Shown: in pieces, positions 1 to 5,737 of the stretch
Numbering within the stretch: position 1 is the first letter of the stretch
How the letters are laid out: each line of letters starts with the position of its first letter
Assembly (NCBI GenBank): GCA_900313765.1
Contig: OMSN01000183.1
Coordinates: forward strand, 1-5,737
Source of the DNA: an uncultured Eubacteriales bacterium
GTDB taxonomy: Bacteria > Bacillota > Clostridia > Lachnospirales > Lachnospiraceae
Length of the DNA: 5,737 nucleotides
Reading direction: 5' to 3'
Made by a program: the position numbers and the translations under genes
The notes under the pieces: model-generated
The model's database searches: none
The model's input: the letters and a program-made list of their open reading frames with translations, nothing else
What the model was told of the DNA's origin: nothing

Positions 1-803
1 GCAGGATCAAGGAAGAAGGTGTGACTTTCCGCTCCCATATTGATGGTCATAAGATCTTCATGGGACCGGCAGAGAGCATGCAGATCCAGTCCAATCTTGC
101 ATCCACCATCGCCATGGCGTTCGATGAATGTCCTTCCTCACGCGCGGACAGAGAATACGTTCAGGCGTCTGTCGACCGGACATACCGCTGGCTGGTGCGG
201 TGCAGGGATAAGATGGCACAGCTCAACAGCCTGGAAGATACGATCAACAAGGACCAGATGCTCTTCGGTATCAATCAAGGCGCTGTTTTTGATGACATCC
301 GGATCGAACATGCGAAACGGATCGCTGAGCTGGATCTGGACGGTTATGCGGTAGGCGGACTTGCGGTCGGTGAGACCCATGAAGAGATGTACCGGATCCT
401 GGACGGAACGGTCCCGCATCTTCCGCAGGACAAGCCGGTCTATCTGATGGGGGTCGGGACACCGCTGAACATTGTGGAAGGTGTCTGGCGCGGCGTGGAT
501 TTCTTTGACTGTGTGTATCCGTCCAGAAACGGAAGACACGGACATGCCTACACGCACCACGGGAAGATCAATCTCAACAATGCGAAGTTTACCTTTGACG
601 AGGCACCCATCGAGGAAGGATGTCAGTGTCCTGCCTGCAGAAGCTACACCCGTGCCTATATCCATCATCTGTTCAAGGCAAAAGAGATGCTGGGCATGAG
701 ACTTCTGGTGCTGCACAATCTGTATTTCTATAATCACCTGATGGAAGAGATACGGGATGCGATCGATGAACACAGGTATGATCAGTTCAGGAAGGACTTC
801 TAA
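1..803 (+). CDS. tgt: Queuine tRNA-ribosyltransferase (tRNA-guanine transglycosylase), 5'-truncated by the window edge
   Basis: The enzyme exchanges guanine-34 in the anticodon of Asp, Asn, His and Tyr tRNAs for preQ1, a cytosolic step of queuosine synthesis. The reading frame is open from the left edge (first full codon at 3), so the true start lies upstream. The 266 residues seen are the C-terminal part of a family of about 375, leaving roughly 110 missing, including the SGGFQ region. Visible landmarks: FDECP near the left edge; GINQGAVFDDIR; GGLAVGE, where Val in LAVG is typical of bacterial preQ1-using enzymes; GVDFFDC, whose second Asp (codon 507-509) matches the catalytic nucleophile; and the zinc site CxCxxC (codons at 621, 627, 636) with the His of LHN (714). 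It ends at TAA 801-803. No terminator follows, so transcription may run into yajC 84 bp downstream. Identification is by family knowledge and is very secure. The GTG at 21 is an internal Val codon, not the start. Confidence 0.97.
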   Translation, partial: RIKEEGVTFRSHIDGHKIFMGPAESMQIQSNLASTIAMAFDECPSSRADREYVQASVDRTYRWLVRCRDKMAQLNSLEDTINKDQMLFGINQGAVFDDIRIEHAKRIAELDLDGYAVGGLAVGETHEEMYRILDGTVPHLPQDKPVYLMGVGTPLNIVEGVWRGVDFFDCVYPSRNGRHGHAYTHHGKINLNNAKFTFDEAPIEEGCQCPACRSYTRAYIHHLFKAKEMLGMRLLVLHNLYFYNHLMEEIRDAIDEHRYDQFRKDF

Positions 804-819
804 TGAATCCAAATAAGTC

Positions 820-848
820 TTGAACCATACTTTGAAGTTGTGTAAAAT
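820..848 (+). promoter_or_regulatory. Predicted sigma-70/SigA-type promoter of yajC
   Basis: TTGAAC (820-825) and TAAAAT (843-848) are separated by 17 bp, each matching consensus at five of six positions. Transcription would start near 855, about 33 nt before the yajC ATG. This gives yajC its own promoter besides possible readthrough from tgt. The call is by consensus only. Confidence 0.6.
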
Positions 849-887
849 ACTCTGAGCAGTCAATTATATTGAGGAGGACTAATTCGA

Positions 888-1235
888 ATGAATCTTACAC
901 TTTTAACTGCCGCTGGCGGAGCAGGAACCGGTGGGATGATCATGATGGTCGTGTATATCGTCATCATCTTCGGTGCCATGTATTTCTTCGCGATCCGTCC
1001 CCAGAAGAAAGAGCAGAAGAGAATGCAGGCTCTTCTGAGCACCATGGAGGTCGGTGATACGGTTGTCACCTCCAGCGGATTCTATGGGACTGTTATCGCA
1101 GTGTCTGAGGAAGACTGCATCGTTGAGTTCGGCAGCAACAGAAACTGCCGTATCCCGATGAGAAAGAGCGCGATCGTTGAGATCGAGAAAGCTTCCGACG
1201 GCGTTGCCGACGCACCGGCAGCAGATAAGAAGTGA
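888..1235 (+). CDS. yajC: Preprotein translocase accessory subunit YajC
   Basis: YajC is a small single-pass inner-membrane protein that associates with SecDF and SecYEG and assists Sec-dependent export; it is usually non-essential. The 115-residue product is normal for the family (about 85-120). A glycine-rich N-terminus precedes one membrane helix at about residues 17-36, followed at once by the hallmark basic RPQKKEQK segment and a cytosolic domain with GDTVVTSSGFYGTV, the conserved 'G-x-x-V-x-T-x-x-G-x-x-G' pattern. The C-terminus is an Ala/Asp/Lys-rich tail. The ATG at 888 is chosen because GAGGAGG (871-877) lies 10 nt upstream and the helix follows directly. tgt-yajC adjacency is common in bacteria and supports the call. 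The usual secD/secF do not follow; the next gene points the other way. Confidence 0.96.
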   Translation: MNLTLLTAAGGAGTGGMIMMVVYIVIIFGAMYFFAIRPQKKEQKRMQALLSTMEVGDTVVTSSGFYGTVIAVSEEDCIVEFGSNRNCRIPMRKSAIVEIEKASDGVADAPAADKK

Positions 1236-1265
1236 CCGGTACGGAAAACAGAAAAATGCATACAA

Positions 1266-1294
1266 AAAGGCTGCCGCAGGTTACGGCAGCCTTT
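1266..1294 (-). terminator. Rho-independent terminator between convergent genes (lrp-type gene, possibly also yajC)
   Basis: A perfect 11-bp inverted repeat pairs AAAGGCTGCCG (1266-1276) with CGGCAGCCTTT (1284-1294) around a 7-nt loop. Read on the minus strand, the stem ends in a T run (complement of 1264-1268), with more T-rich sequence beyond, and it starts 7 bp after the stop codon of the leftward regulator. Read on the plus strand it sits 30 bp after yajC, but the tail (TTTCTG) is poor, so it is a weaker terminator in that direction. Confidence 0.88.
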
Positions 1295-1301
1295 CTGCGT
1301 A

Positions 1302-1802
1302 TTATTTAGACTTTGTGTCTGAAGCACCGTCAGGAATGGGAGCCTCAACAGGCTCGGGTTCAAATCCGGAAGAATGAATGTTCTTCACCGTCCGGAGGAC
1401 GTAGTGAGTCCTGGTCAGACGAACACCCGGATAATCCTTGATCCGGTTGTGGATCCGCTCCAGATGATCACTGGATCTGCAGCAGATCTTCAGCATGAAA
1501 TCGAATTCACCCGTCAGATAATAGCATGCGATGATGTTGGGATCCTTGTTGATATGAACGATGAACGCATCGTTGAACCTGGGGTGTTCCATGCTGATCT
1601 CCATGAGGACGGTGATGTCATTGCCGAGCTTGCCGTCGTCACAGATCACAGTATAGGACTGAATGAGTCCGGATTTTTCCATTTTTTTGATACGTTCAAT
1701 GACCGTTGAGACCGACAGGTGGATGGTCTTGCTGATATCAGATGCAGTCTGTCTGGCATTCTGTTTCAGTTCGGTCAGAATCTGATAATCAAGATTATCC
1801 AT
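1302..1802 (-). CDS. Lrp/AsnC-family transcriptional regulator, candidate local regulator of branched-chain amino acid synthesis
   Basis: A 166-residue DNA-binding protein with the two-domain layout of feast/famine regulators. Residues about 1-60 form the AsnC-type helix-turn-helix, opening with MDNLDYQILTELKQNAR and continuing through SVSTVIERIKKMEKSGLI. Residues about 65-142 form the RAM (ligand-binding, oligomerising) domain, including LTGEFDFMLKI, which matches the conserved T-G-x-x-D-x-x-L-x effector-pocket region. The last about 24 residues are a Pro/Glu/Ser-rich tail beyond the usual end, likely disordered. The ATG (1800-1802) has AAGGGG (complement of 1811-1816) 8 nt upstream. The gene is divergent from leuB-ilvD-ilvB with overlapping promoter regions, the classic position for a regulator of its neighbour and itself. 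Family assignment is secure. The target genes and the ligand (leucine or another amino acid) are inferred. Confidence 0.94.
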   Translation of the reverse strand: MDNLDYQILTELKQNARQTASDISKTIHLSVSTVIERIKKMEKSGLIQSYTVICDDGKLGNDITVLMEISMEHPRFNDAFIVHINKDPNIIACYYLTGEFDFMLKICCRSSDHLERIHNRIKDYPGVRLTRTHYVLRTVKNIHSSGFEPEPVEAPIPDGASDTKSK

Positions 1803-1810
1803 ATGGTTTA

Positions 1811-1816
1811 CCCCTT
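1811..1816 (-). promoter_or_regulatory. Ribosome binding site of the Lrp/AsnC-type gene
   Basis: Minus-strand AAGGGG lies 8 nt before the ATG at 1802. No other start with comparable spacing gives the N-terminus expected for the family, so this site fixes the start. Confidence 0.7.
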
Positions 1817-1848
1817 GTTATTCGGAAGATTTTTGGAATCATGTGGGT

Positions 1849-1857
1849 ATTATAACA
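1849..1857 (-). promoter_or_regulatory. Predicted extended -10 promoter of the Lrp/AsnC-type gene
   Basis: On the minus strand the sequence is TGTTATAAT: a perfect TATAAT box (complement of 1849-1854) preceded by TGn, the extended -10 element. No good -35 hexamer is present at 16-18 bp (AACCAC at 17 bp), which is tolerated by extended -10 promoters. The start would be near 1842, about 40 nt before the ATG. Confidence 0.65.
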
Positions 1858-1867
1858 TAAATATTTC
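1858..1867. promoter_or_regulatory. AT-rich palindrome, candidate operator in the divergent region
   Basis: AAATATTT (1859-1866) is a perfect 8-bp dyad lying between the -10 box of the leftward gene and the -35 box of the rightward operon. Lrp-type proteins prefer AT-rich imperfect palindromes, so this is a candidate binding site. The match to the E. coli Lrp consensus is poor outside the AT core, and short palindromes are frequent in such AT-rich sequence. Confidence 0.25.
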
Positions 1868-1875
1868 GATTGTGG

Positions 1876-1904
1876 TTGAAAAAACAAAAAAGATAATTTA
1901 ATAT
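1876..1904 (+). promoter_or_regulatory. Predicted promoter of the leuB-ilvD-ilvB operon
   Basis: TTGAAA (1876-1881) and TAATAT (1899-1904) are 17 bp apart, matching consensus at five and four of six positions. The spacer is A-rich. Transcription would start near 1911, giving a leader of only about 35 nt before the leuB ATG. The -35 box abuts the -35 region of the leftward promoter, so one bound repressor or activator could affect both. Confidence 0.55.
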
Positions 1905-1927
1905 GAGCAGAGCATAGTCATTTTGCA

Positions 1928-1936
1928 GGGAAAGGA
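1928..1936 (+). promoter_or_regulatory. Ribosome binding site that decides the leuB start
   Basis: GGGAAAGGA ends 9 nt before the ATG at 1946 and directly abuts the in-frame TTG at 1937. The spacing therefore favours ATG 1946 and excludes the longer TTG start. Confidence 0.75.
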
Positions 1937-1945
1937 TTGAATATT

Positions 1946-3053
1946 ATGGGGAAAGAGAGCAGAAGTTATCAGATCGGTGTGATCTACGGCGACGGTATCG
2001 GACCGGAGATCGTTCGAGAGGCGGTCAAGGTGCTTGACAAAGCGGCGGACAGGTTTGAGGTTCGGCTTCGAACTCAACTATACTACACTGTATCTGGGCG
2101 GATCCTCCATCGACCGGTACGGAGTGCCGCTGACCGATGAGACTGTCGAACTGGCAAAGAAAAGCGACGCGGTTCTGATGGGCTCGATCGGAGGCGATCC
2201 TGCGACCAGCCCCTGGTACAGACTGGAACCATCGAAGAGGCCTGAAGCGGGGCTTCTGGGGATCCGCAAGGCACTGGGACTGTTTGCAAACCTTCGTTTC
2301 TCAAAGCTGTATGATGATCTGAAAGATTCCTGTCCCCTGAAGGAATCCATTGCAGATGAAGGGATCGATTTCGTCATTCTCAGAGAACTCACAGGCGGTC
2401 TTTATTTCGGTGAACACAAGACGGAAGTTGTGAACGGCGAAGAGGTCGCGACAGATGTCCTTGCGTATACCGAGTCCGAGATCCGCCGCATTGCCGTGAA
2501 GGCCTTTGATACGGCGATGCTCAGGGGAAAGAAACTGACCCTGGTGGACAAGGCCAACGTTCTGGATTCTTCCAGACTCTGGAGAAAAGTCGTGGCACAG
2601 GTGGCGAAAGACTATCCTGAAGTCACTGTGGAAAATATGTTTGTGGATAATGCGTCCATGCAGCTGGTGCGCAGACCGTCCCAGTTTGATGTGGTCCTGA
2701 CAGAGAATATGTTTGGAGATATCCTGTCGGATGAGGCATCCATGGTGACCGGATCCATCGGTATGCAGCCCAGCGCGTCCCTGGCGGAAGGCACATTCGG
2801 GCTCTATGAGCCCAGCCACGGAAGCGCTCCGGACATAGCAGGGAAAGACCTTGCCAACCCGCTGGCGACGATCCTGTCGGCTGCGATGATGCTCCGCTAT
2901 TCACTGGGAGAGGAAGAAGCTGCCTGTGCGATCGAGCAGGCTGTTGAAAATGTACTGAAGAGATACAGGACACCGGATCTGGTTACACAGAATGCAGAGA
3001 TCGAGACGGTCGGCTGCATCAGGATGGGAGATCTGGTTGCGGAAGCTGTCTGA
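1946..3053 (+). pseudogene. leuB: 3-isopropylmalate dehydrogenase, frameshifted near codon 36
   Basis: LeuB oxidises and decarboxylates (2R,3S)-3-isopropylmalate to 2-oxoisocaproate with NAD+ in leucine synthesis. The gene is split over two frames. From ATG 1946 the first frame encodes [28 protein letters not shown], then runs into a TGA at 2138-2140. From about 2058 the +1 frame continues as FGFELNY...[14 protein letters not shown] and stays open to TGA 3051-3053. That part holds [14 protein letters not shown] and LRELTGG (malate-binding Arg), [13 protein letters not shown] (catalytic Lys), FVDNAS and [10 protein letters not shown] (metal-binding Asp) and [10 protein letters not shown] with NPLATI (NAD site). 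The break sits at an imperfect 7-bp tandem repeat, 2051-2064. Deleting one unit gives a 366-residue protein of normal length with DRFGFELNY at the join, as in relatives. As written, neither piece should be active: the long piece lacks the N-terminal GDGIGPE segment. A recent mutation, a strain polymorphism or a sequence error are all possible. ilvD follows 21 bp downstream. Confidence 0.9.
2051..2064 (+). repeat. Imperfect 7-bp tandem duplication at the leuB frameshift
   Basis: AGGTTTG (2051-2057) is followed directly by AGGTTCG (2058-2064), six of seven bases identical. Removing either unit restores one leuB frame without loss of any conserved residue. It is therefore the simplest explanation of the frameshift, although the one-base difference means it is not a perfect duplication. 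Confidence 0.75.
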
Positions 3054-3058
3054 ATATT

Positions 3059-3065
3059 GAGGAGG
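3059..3065 (+). promoter_or_regulatory. Strong ribosome binding site of ilvD
   Basis: GAGGAGG lies 9 nt before ATG 3075, within the short leuB-ilvD gap. An out-of-frame ATG at 3068 sits too close to the site to be used. This independent site should keep ilvD translated even though leuB translation ends early. Confidence 0.75.
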
Positions 3066-3074
3066 AAATGAATT

Positions 3075-4748
3075 ATGAAAAGTGATGCGGTAAAGAAAGG
3101 CGTCCAGCAGGCGCCGCACAGATCTCTGTTCAACGCCCTCGGTTTCACCCAGGAAGAAATGAAGAAGCCGCTGATCGGTATCGTCAGCTCCTACAACGAG
3201 ATCGTTCCGGGACATATGAATATCGACAAGATCGTGGAAGCGGTCCGTATGGGTGTAGCCATGGCAGGCGGCGTGCCGAGAGTATTCCCGGCAATCGCTG
3301 TGTGTGATGGAATCGCCATGGGTCATGAAGGCATGAAGTATTCTCTGGTTACCAGAGACCTGATCGCCGACTCCACGGAATGCATGGCGAAAGCCCACCA
3401 GTTCGACGCTCTGGTCATGGTACCGAACTGCGACAAGAATGTGCCGGGTCTTCTGATGGCTGCGGCCAGGATCAATGTTCCGACGATCTTTGTGTCGGGC
3501 GGCCCCATGATGGCCGGCCATGTATACGGCCGCAAGCGTTCTCTGAGCTCAATGTTTGAGGCAGTCGGAGAGTTTTCCGCCAAAAAGATCACAGAAGAAC
3601 AGCTTCAGGAATACGAGCGCAAGGTATGTCCTACCTGCGGAAGCTGCAGCGGTATGTACACTGCAAACAGCATGAACTGCCTGACGGAGGCACTGGGAAT
3701 GGGCCTGTCCGGAAACGGAACCATTCCGGCTGTCTATTCTGACAGACTGCGCCTTGCGAAGAGCGCAGGCATGCAGATCATGGAACTGCTCAGGAAAGAT
3801 ATCCGGCCCCGTGATATAATGACCGAGAAAGCATTTATGAATGCACTCACAGTGGATATGGCACTGGGCTGCTCCACGAATTCCATGCTTCACCTTCCTG
3901 CCATCGCTCATGAAGCAGGTGTTGAGATCAATGTGGACATTGCCAATGAAGTATCGGCACGCACTCCGAATCTCTGCCATCTGGCACCGGCAGGTCCGAC
4001 CTATATGGAAGACCTGAACGAAGCCGGCGGCGTATACGCAGTCATGAAGGAACTGACCAAGAAGAATCTTCTGGATCTGGACTGCATGACCGTTACCGGC
4101 AAGACCGTGGGTGAGAACATCATGAACTGCGAGAACCTCGATCCCGAAGTCATCCGCCCGCTGGAGAATCCATTCTCTGAAACCGGCGGACTTGCAGCGC
4201 TCAAGGGCAATCTTGCTCCGGATTCCGGAATCGTCAAGAGATCTGCAGTCGTACCCGAGATGATGGTGCATGAAGGTCCTGCAAGGGTCTTCGACTGTGA
4301 GGAAGATGCGATCGAAGCGATCCTGGGCGGAAAGATCAATGCCGGAGATGTTGTGGTCATCCGCTATGAAGGTCCCAAGGGCGGACCGGGCATGAGAGAG
4401 ATGCTGAATCCGACCAGCGCCATCGCAGGTATGGGACTGGGAAGCAGCGTCGCGCTGATCACAGACGGACGTTTCTCCGGGGCTTCCAGAGGCGCGTCCA
4501 TCGGACATGTTTCACCGGAGGCGGCTGTCGGCGGACCGATCGCTCTTGTGGAAGAGGGAGACATCATCTCCATCGATATTCCGAATTACAAACTGGAACT
4601 GAAAGTTCCGGATGATGTGCTGGCCCGGAGAAAGGCAGCATGGAAGCCGAGAAAACCGAAGATCACAGATGGATATCTGGCGCGTTACGCAGCACTTGTC
4701 ACCAGCGGAAACAGAGGGGCTGTCCTTAAGGTTCCGGGAGAGGATTGA
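3075..4748 (+). CDS. ilvD: Dihydroxy-acid dehydratase
   Basis: IlvD removes water from 2,3-dihydroxyisovalerate and 2,3-dihydroxy-3-methylvalerate to give the 2-keto acid precursors of valine, leucine and isoleucine, using an iron-sulfur cluster and Mg2+. The 557-residue product is full length (family about 550-615). Landmarks: VPGHMNID near residue 46; [15 protein letters not shown] with cluster Cys119; [26 protein letters not shown] at 185-202 with further cluster Cys; [37 protein letters not shown]; and TDGRFSG at 463-469, whose Ser468 matches the proposed catalytic base. Gly46 occupies the position that is Cys in [2Fe-2S] dehydratases, as in E. coli IlvD, suggesting an oxygen-sensitive [4Fe-4S] enzyme. 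The ATG 3075 follows GAGGAGG (3059-3065) by 9 nt. The gene lies 21 bp after leuB and 5 bp before ilvB, clearly one operon. Confidence 0.98.
   Translation: MKSDAVKKGVQQAPHRSLFNALGFTQEEMKKPLIGIVSSYNEIVPGHMNIDKIVEAVRMGVAMAGGVPRVFPAIAVCDGIAMGHEGMKYSLVTRDLIADSTECMAKAHQFDALVMVPNCDKNVPGLLMAAARINVPTIFVSGGPMMAGHVYGRKRSLSSMFEAVGEFSAKKITEEQLQEYERKVCPTCGSCSGMYTANSMNCLTEALGMGLSGNGTIPAVYSDRLRLAKSAGMQIMELLRKDIRPRDIMTEKAFMNALTVDMALGCSTNSMLHLPAIAHEAGVEINVDIANEVSARTPNLCHLAPAGPTYMEDLNEAGGVYAVMKELTKKNLLDLDCMTVTGKTVGENIMNCENLDPEVIRPLENPFSETGGLAALKGNLAPDSGIVKRSAVVPEMMVHEGPARVFDCEEDAIEAILGGKINAGDVVVIRYEGPKGGPGMREMLNPTSAIAGMGLGSSVALITDGRFSGASRGASIGHVSPEAAVGGPIALVEEGDIISIDIPNYKLELKVPDDVLARRKAAWKPRKPKITDGYLARYAALVTSGNRGAVLKVPGED
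4736..4744 (+). promoter_or_regulatory. Ribosome binding site of ilvB inside the end of ilvD
   Basis: GGGAGAGGA lies in the last codons of ilvD, ending 9 nt before ATG 4754. The overlap of this site with ilvD, and the 5-nt gap between the genes, suggest coupled translation. Confidence 0.7.
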
Positions 4749-4753
4749 ACGAT

Positions 4754-5737
4754 ATGAAGCTGAATGGTTCACAGATCCTGATAGAATGCCTGAAAGAACA
4801 GGGAGTTGATACCGTCTTCGGTTATCCGGGCGGTGCGATCCTGAATGTCTATGACGAACTCTACAGACACAGTGAGATCCGTCATTTCCTGACGTCCCAT
4901 GAGCAGGGAGCCTGCCATGCGGCTGATGGCTACGCACGGGCTACGGGAAGAGTTGGCGTATGTTTTGCGACCTCCGGTCCCGGCGCCACGAATCTTGTAA
5001 CAGGTATCGCTACGGCGAACATGGACTCTGTGCCGCTGGTCGCCATCACCTGCAATGTGGGTACGTCTCTTCTGGGAAAGGATTCTTTCCAGGAAGTCGA
5101 TATTGCCGGCGTTACCATCCCGATCACGAAATACAATGTGATCGTGAAGGAAGTCGACAAACTTGCCGACACGATCCGCAAGGCATTCCGCATCGCAAGA
5201 AGCGGACGTCCGGGCCCGGTCCTTGTGGACCTTACCAAAAACGTGACGGCAGAGACTGCCGAGTACACACCGCTCAGTCCTGAAGAGATCATCCCTAAAT
5301 CGGATGAGATCGTTGAAGAAGATCTCAAGACAGCAGCTCAGCTGATCAATGAAGCGAAGCGTCCGGTCGTATTTGTCGGAGGCGGCGCCGTGATATCAGG
5401 CTGCTCCAGAGAATTGAAGAAGATGGTGGATACGATCCAAGCCCCGGTGTGCGATTCGCTCATGGGCAAGGGCGGTTTCAACGGAAGTGACGAACGGTAT
5501 CTGGGCATGCTCGGGATGCACGGGACCAAAGCGGCGAACCTGAGTGTATCCCGCTGTGATCTGCTTGTGGCAGTAGGATGCAGATTCTCCGACCGCGTGA
5601 TCGGGAACGCGAAGCAGTTTGCGAAAGGAGCGAAGATTGTCCATATCGATATCGATCCTGCAGAGGTCAATAAGAATATCAAGGTGGATGTCTGTGTGAT
5701 CGGCGACTGCAACGAAGTCCTCAAGAGGCTCAATCTG
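4754..5737 (+). CDS. ilvB: Acetolactate (acetohydroxyacid) synthase large subunit, 3'-truncated by the window edge
   Basis: The catalytic subunit joins pyruvate to pyruvate or 2-ketobutyrate, the first common step of branched-chain amino acid synthesis, using thiamine diphosphate and FAD. The frame is open from ATG 4754 to the right edge, giving 328 residues of the usual 550-570. Present are the N-terminal pyrimidine-binding domain (about 1-165) with FGYPGGAIL, the catalytic Glu50 in SHEQGACHAADGYAR, and ATSGPGATN; the GKDSFQEVD loop (Asp110-Glu114); and most of the central FAD-binding domain (about 190-328) with VGGGAV, GMLGMHGT and the CDLLVAVGCRFSDRV segment. The C-terminal diphosphate-binding domain (GDG...N motif) lies beyond the window. 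The FQE loop and FAD-domain motifs mark the biosynthetic enzyme rather than the catabolic AlsS/BudB type. It begins 5 bp after ilvD. The regulatory subunit gene ilvN is not seen and may lie downstream. Confidence 0.96.
   Translation, partial: MKLNGSQILIECLKEQGVDTVFGYPGGAILNVYDELYRHSEIRHFLTSHEQGACHAADGYARATGRVGVCFATSGPGATNLVTGIATANMDSVPLVAITCNVGTSLLGKDSFQEVDIAGVTIPITKYNVIVKEVDKLADTIRKAFRIARSGRPGPVLVDLTKNVTAETAEYTPLSPEEIIPKSDEIVEEDLKTAAQLINEAKRPVVFVGGGAVISGCSRELKKMVDTIQAPVCDSLMGKGGFNGSDERYLGMLGMHGTKAANLSVSRCDLLVAVGCRFSDRVIGNAKQFAKGAKIVHIDIDPAEVNKNIKVDVCVIGDCNEVLKRLNL

Noticed and set aside
138..863. 241-residue open frame on the minus strand over tgt
   Set aside because: It is antisense to a clearly recognised gene, has no recognisable domain, and has no convincing upstream ribosome binding site.
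1374..1709. 111-residue open frame on the plus strand inside the Lrp-type gene
   Set aside because: It is a shadow of the minus-strand regulator, whose HTH and RAM domains are clear.
1803..1945. T-box riboswitch or leader-peptide attenuator before leuB
   Set aside because: No T-box core motif, no run of Leu/Ile/Val codons in a small frame, and no terminator hairpin is present in this region.
2051..2070. Programmed +1 frameshift in leuB
   Set aside because: I see no known slippery motif, stop codon at the shift point or stimulatory hairpin, and the leuB family is not known to use recoding. Duplication or error is simpler, though protein data could overturn this.
2034..3053. Independent short leuB starting at TTG 2034
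   Set aside because: There is no proper ribosome binding site, the first residues (TKRRTGL) do not fit the family, and the product would lack the essential GDGIGPE segment. The family N-terminus is encoded just upstream in the other frame.
3549..4508. 319-residue open frame on the minus strand within ilvD
   Set aside because: It is fully antisense to ilvD, resembles no family I know, and is explained by codon bias of the real gene on the other strand.
1..5737. Mobile elements, CRISPR arrays, tRNA or rRNA genes, phage genes
   Set aside because: None was seen; almost all sequence is explained by six core metabolic, export or regulatory genes.

Overview
This window is an ordinary chromosomal segment of a bacterium, most likely an anaerobic Firmicute of class Clostridia, possibly Lachnospiraceae-like. 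That placement is an inference. It rests on the adjacent tgt-yajC pair, strong GAGGAGG-type ribosome binding sites, moderate GC content and the protein sequence style. No mobile element, CRISPR array, RNA gene or phage sequence was seen.

Layout, left to right: (1) the 3' two thirds of tgt (queuosine tRNA modification), cut by the window edge; (2) a short gap holding a good sigma-70-type promoter, then yajC (Sec translocase accessory subunit); (3) a strong hairpin between convergent genes, terminating the leftward gene and perhaps also yajC; (4) a leftward Lrp/AsnC-family regulator; (5) a 143-bp AT-rich divergent regulatory region with back-to-back promoters; (6) a rightward branched-chain amino acid cluster: leuB, ilvD (complete) and ilvB (cut by the right edge).

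The cluster covers three steps. IlvB makes the acetohydroxy acids, IlvD dehydrates the dihydroxy acids to 2-keto acids, and LeuB would oxidise 3-isopropylmalate on the leucine branch. The divergent Lrp-type gene shares its promoter region with this operon and is the obvious candidate local regulator. The predicted leader is short (about 35 nt), which leaves no room for a T-box or leader-peptide attenuator.

The most notable observation is that leuB is frameshifted. Its first about 37 codons (with the GDGIGPE motif) lie in one frame, and the remaining about 330 (with all other catalytic motifs) lie in the +1 frame. The break coincides with an imperfect 7-bp tandem duplication at 2051-2064. Removing one 7-bp unit restores a 366-residue LeuB that matches the family in length and sequence at the junction. 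This looks like a single recent lesion or a sequence error rather than an old decayed gene. I found no convincing evidence for a new biological system here.
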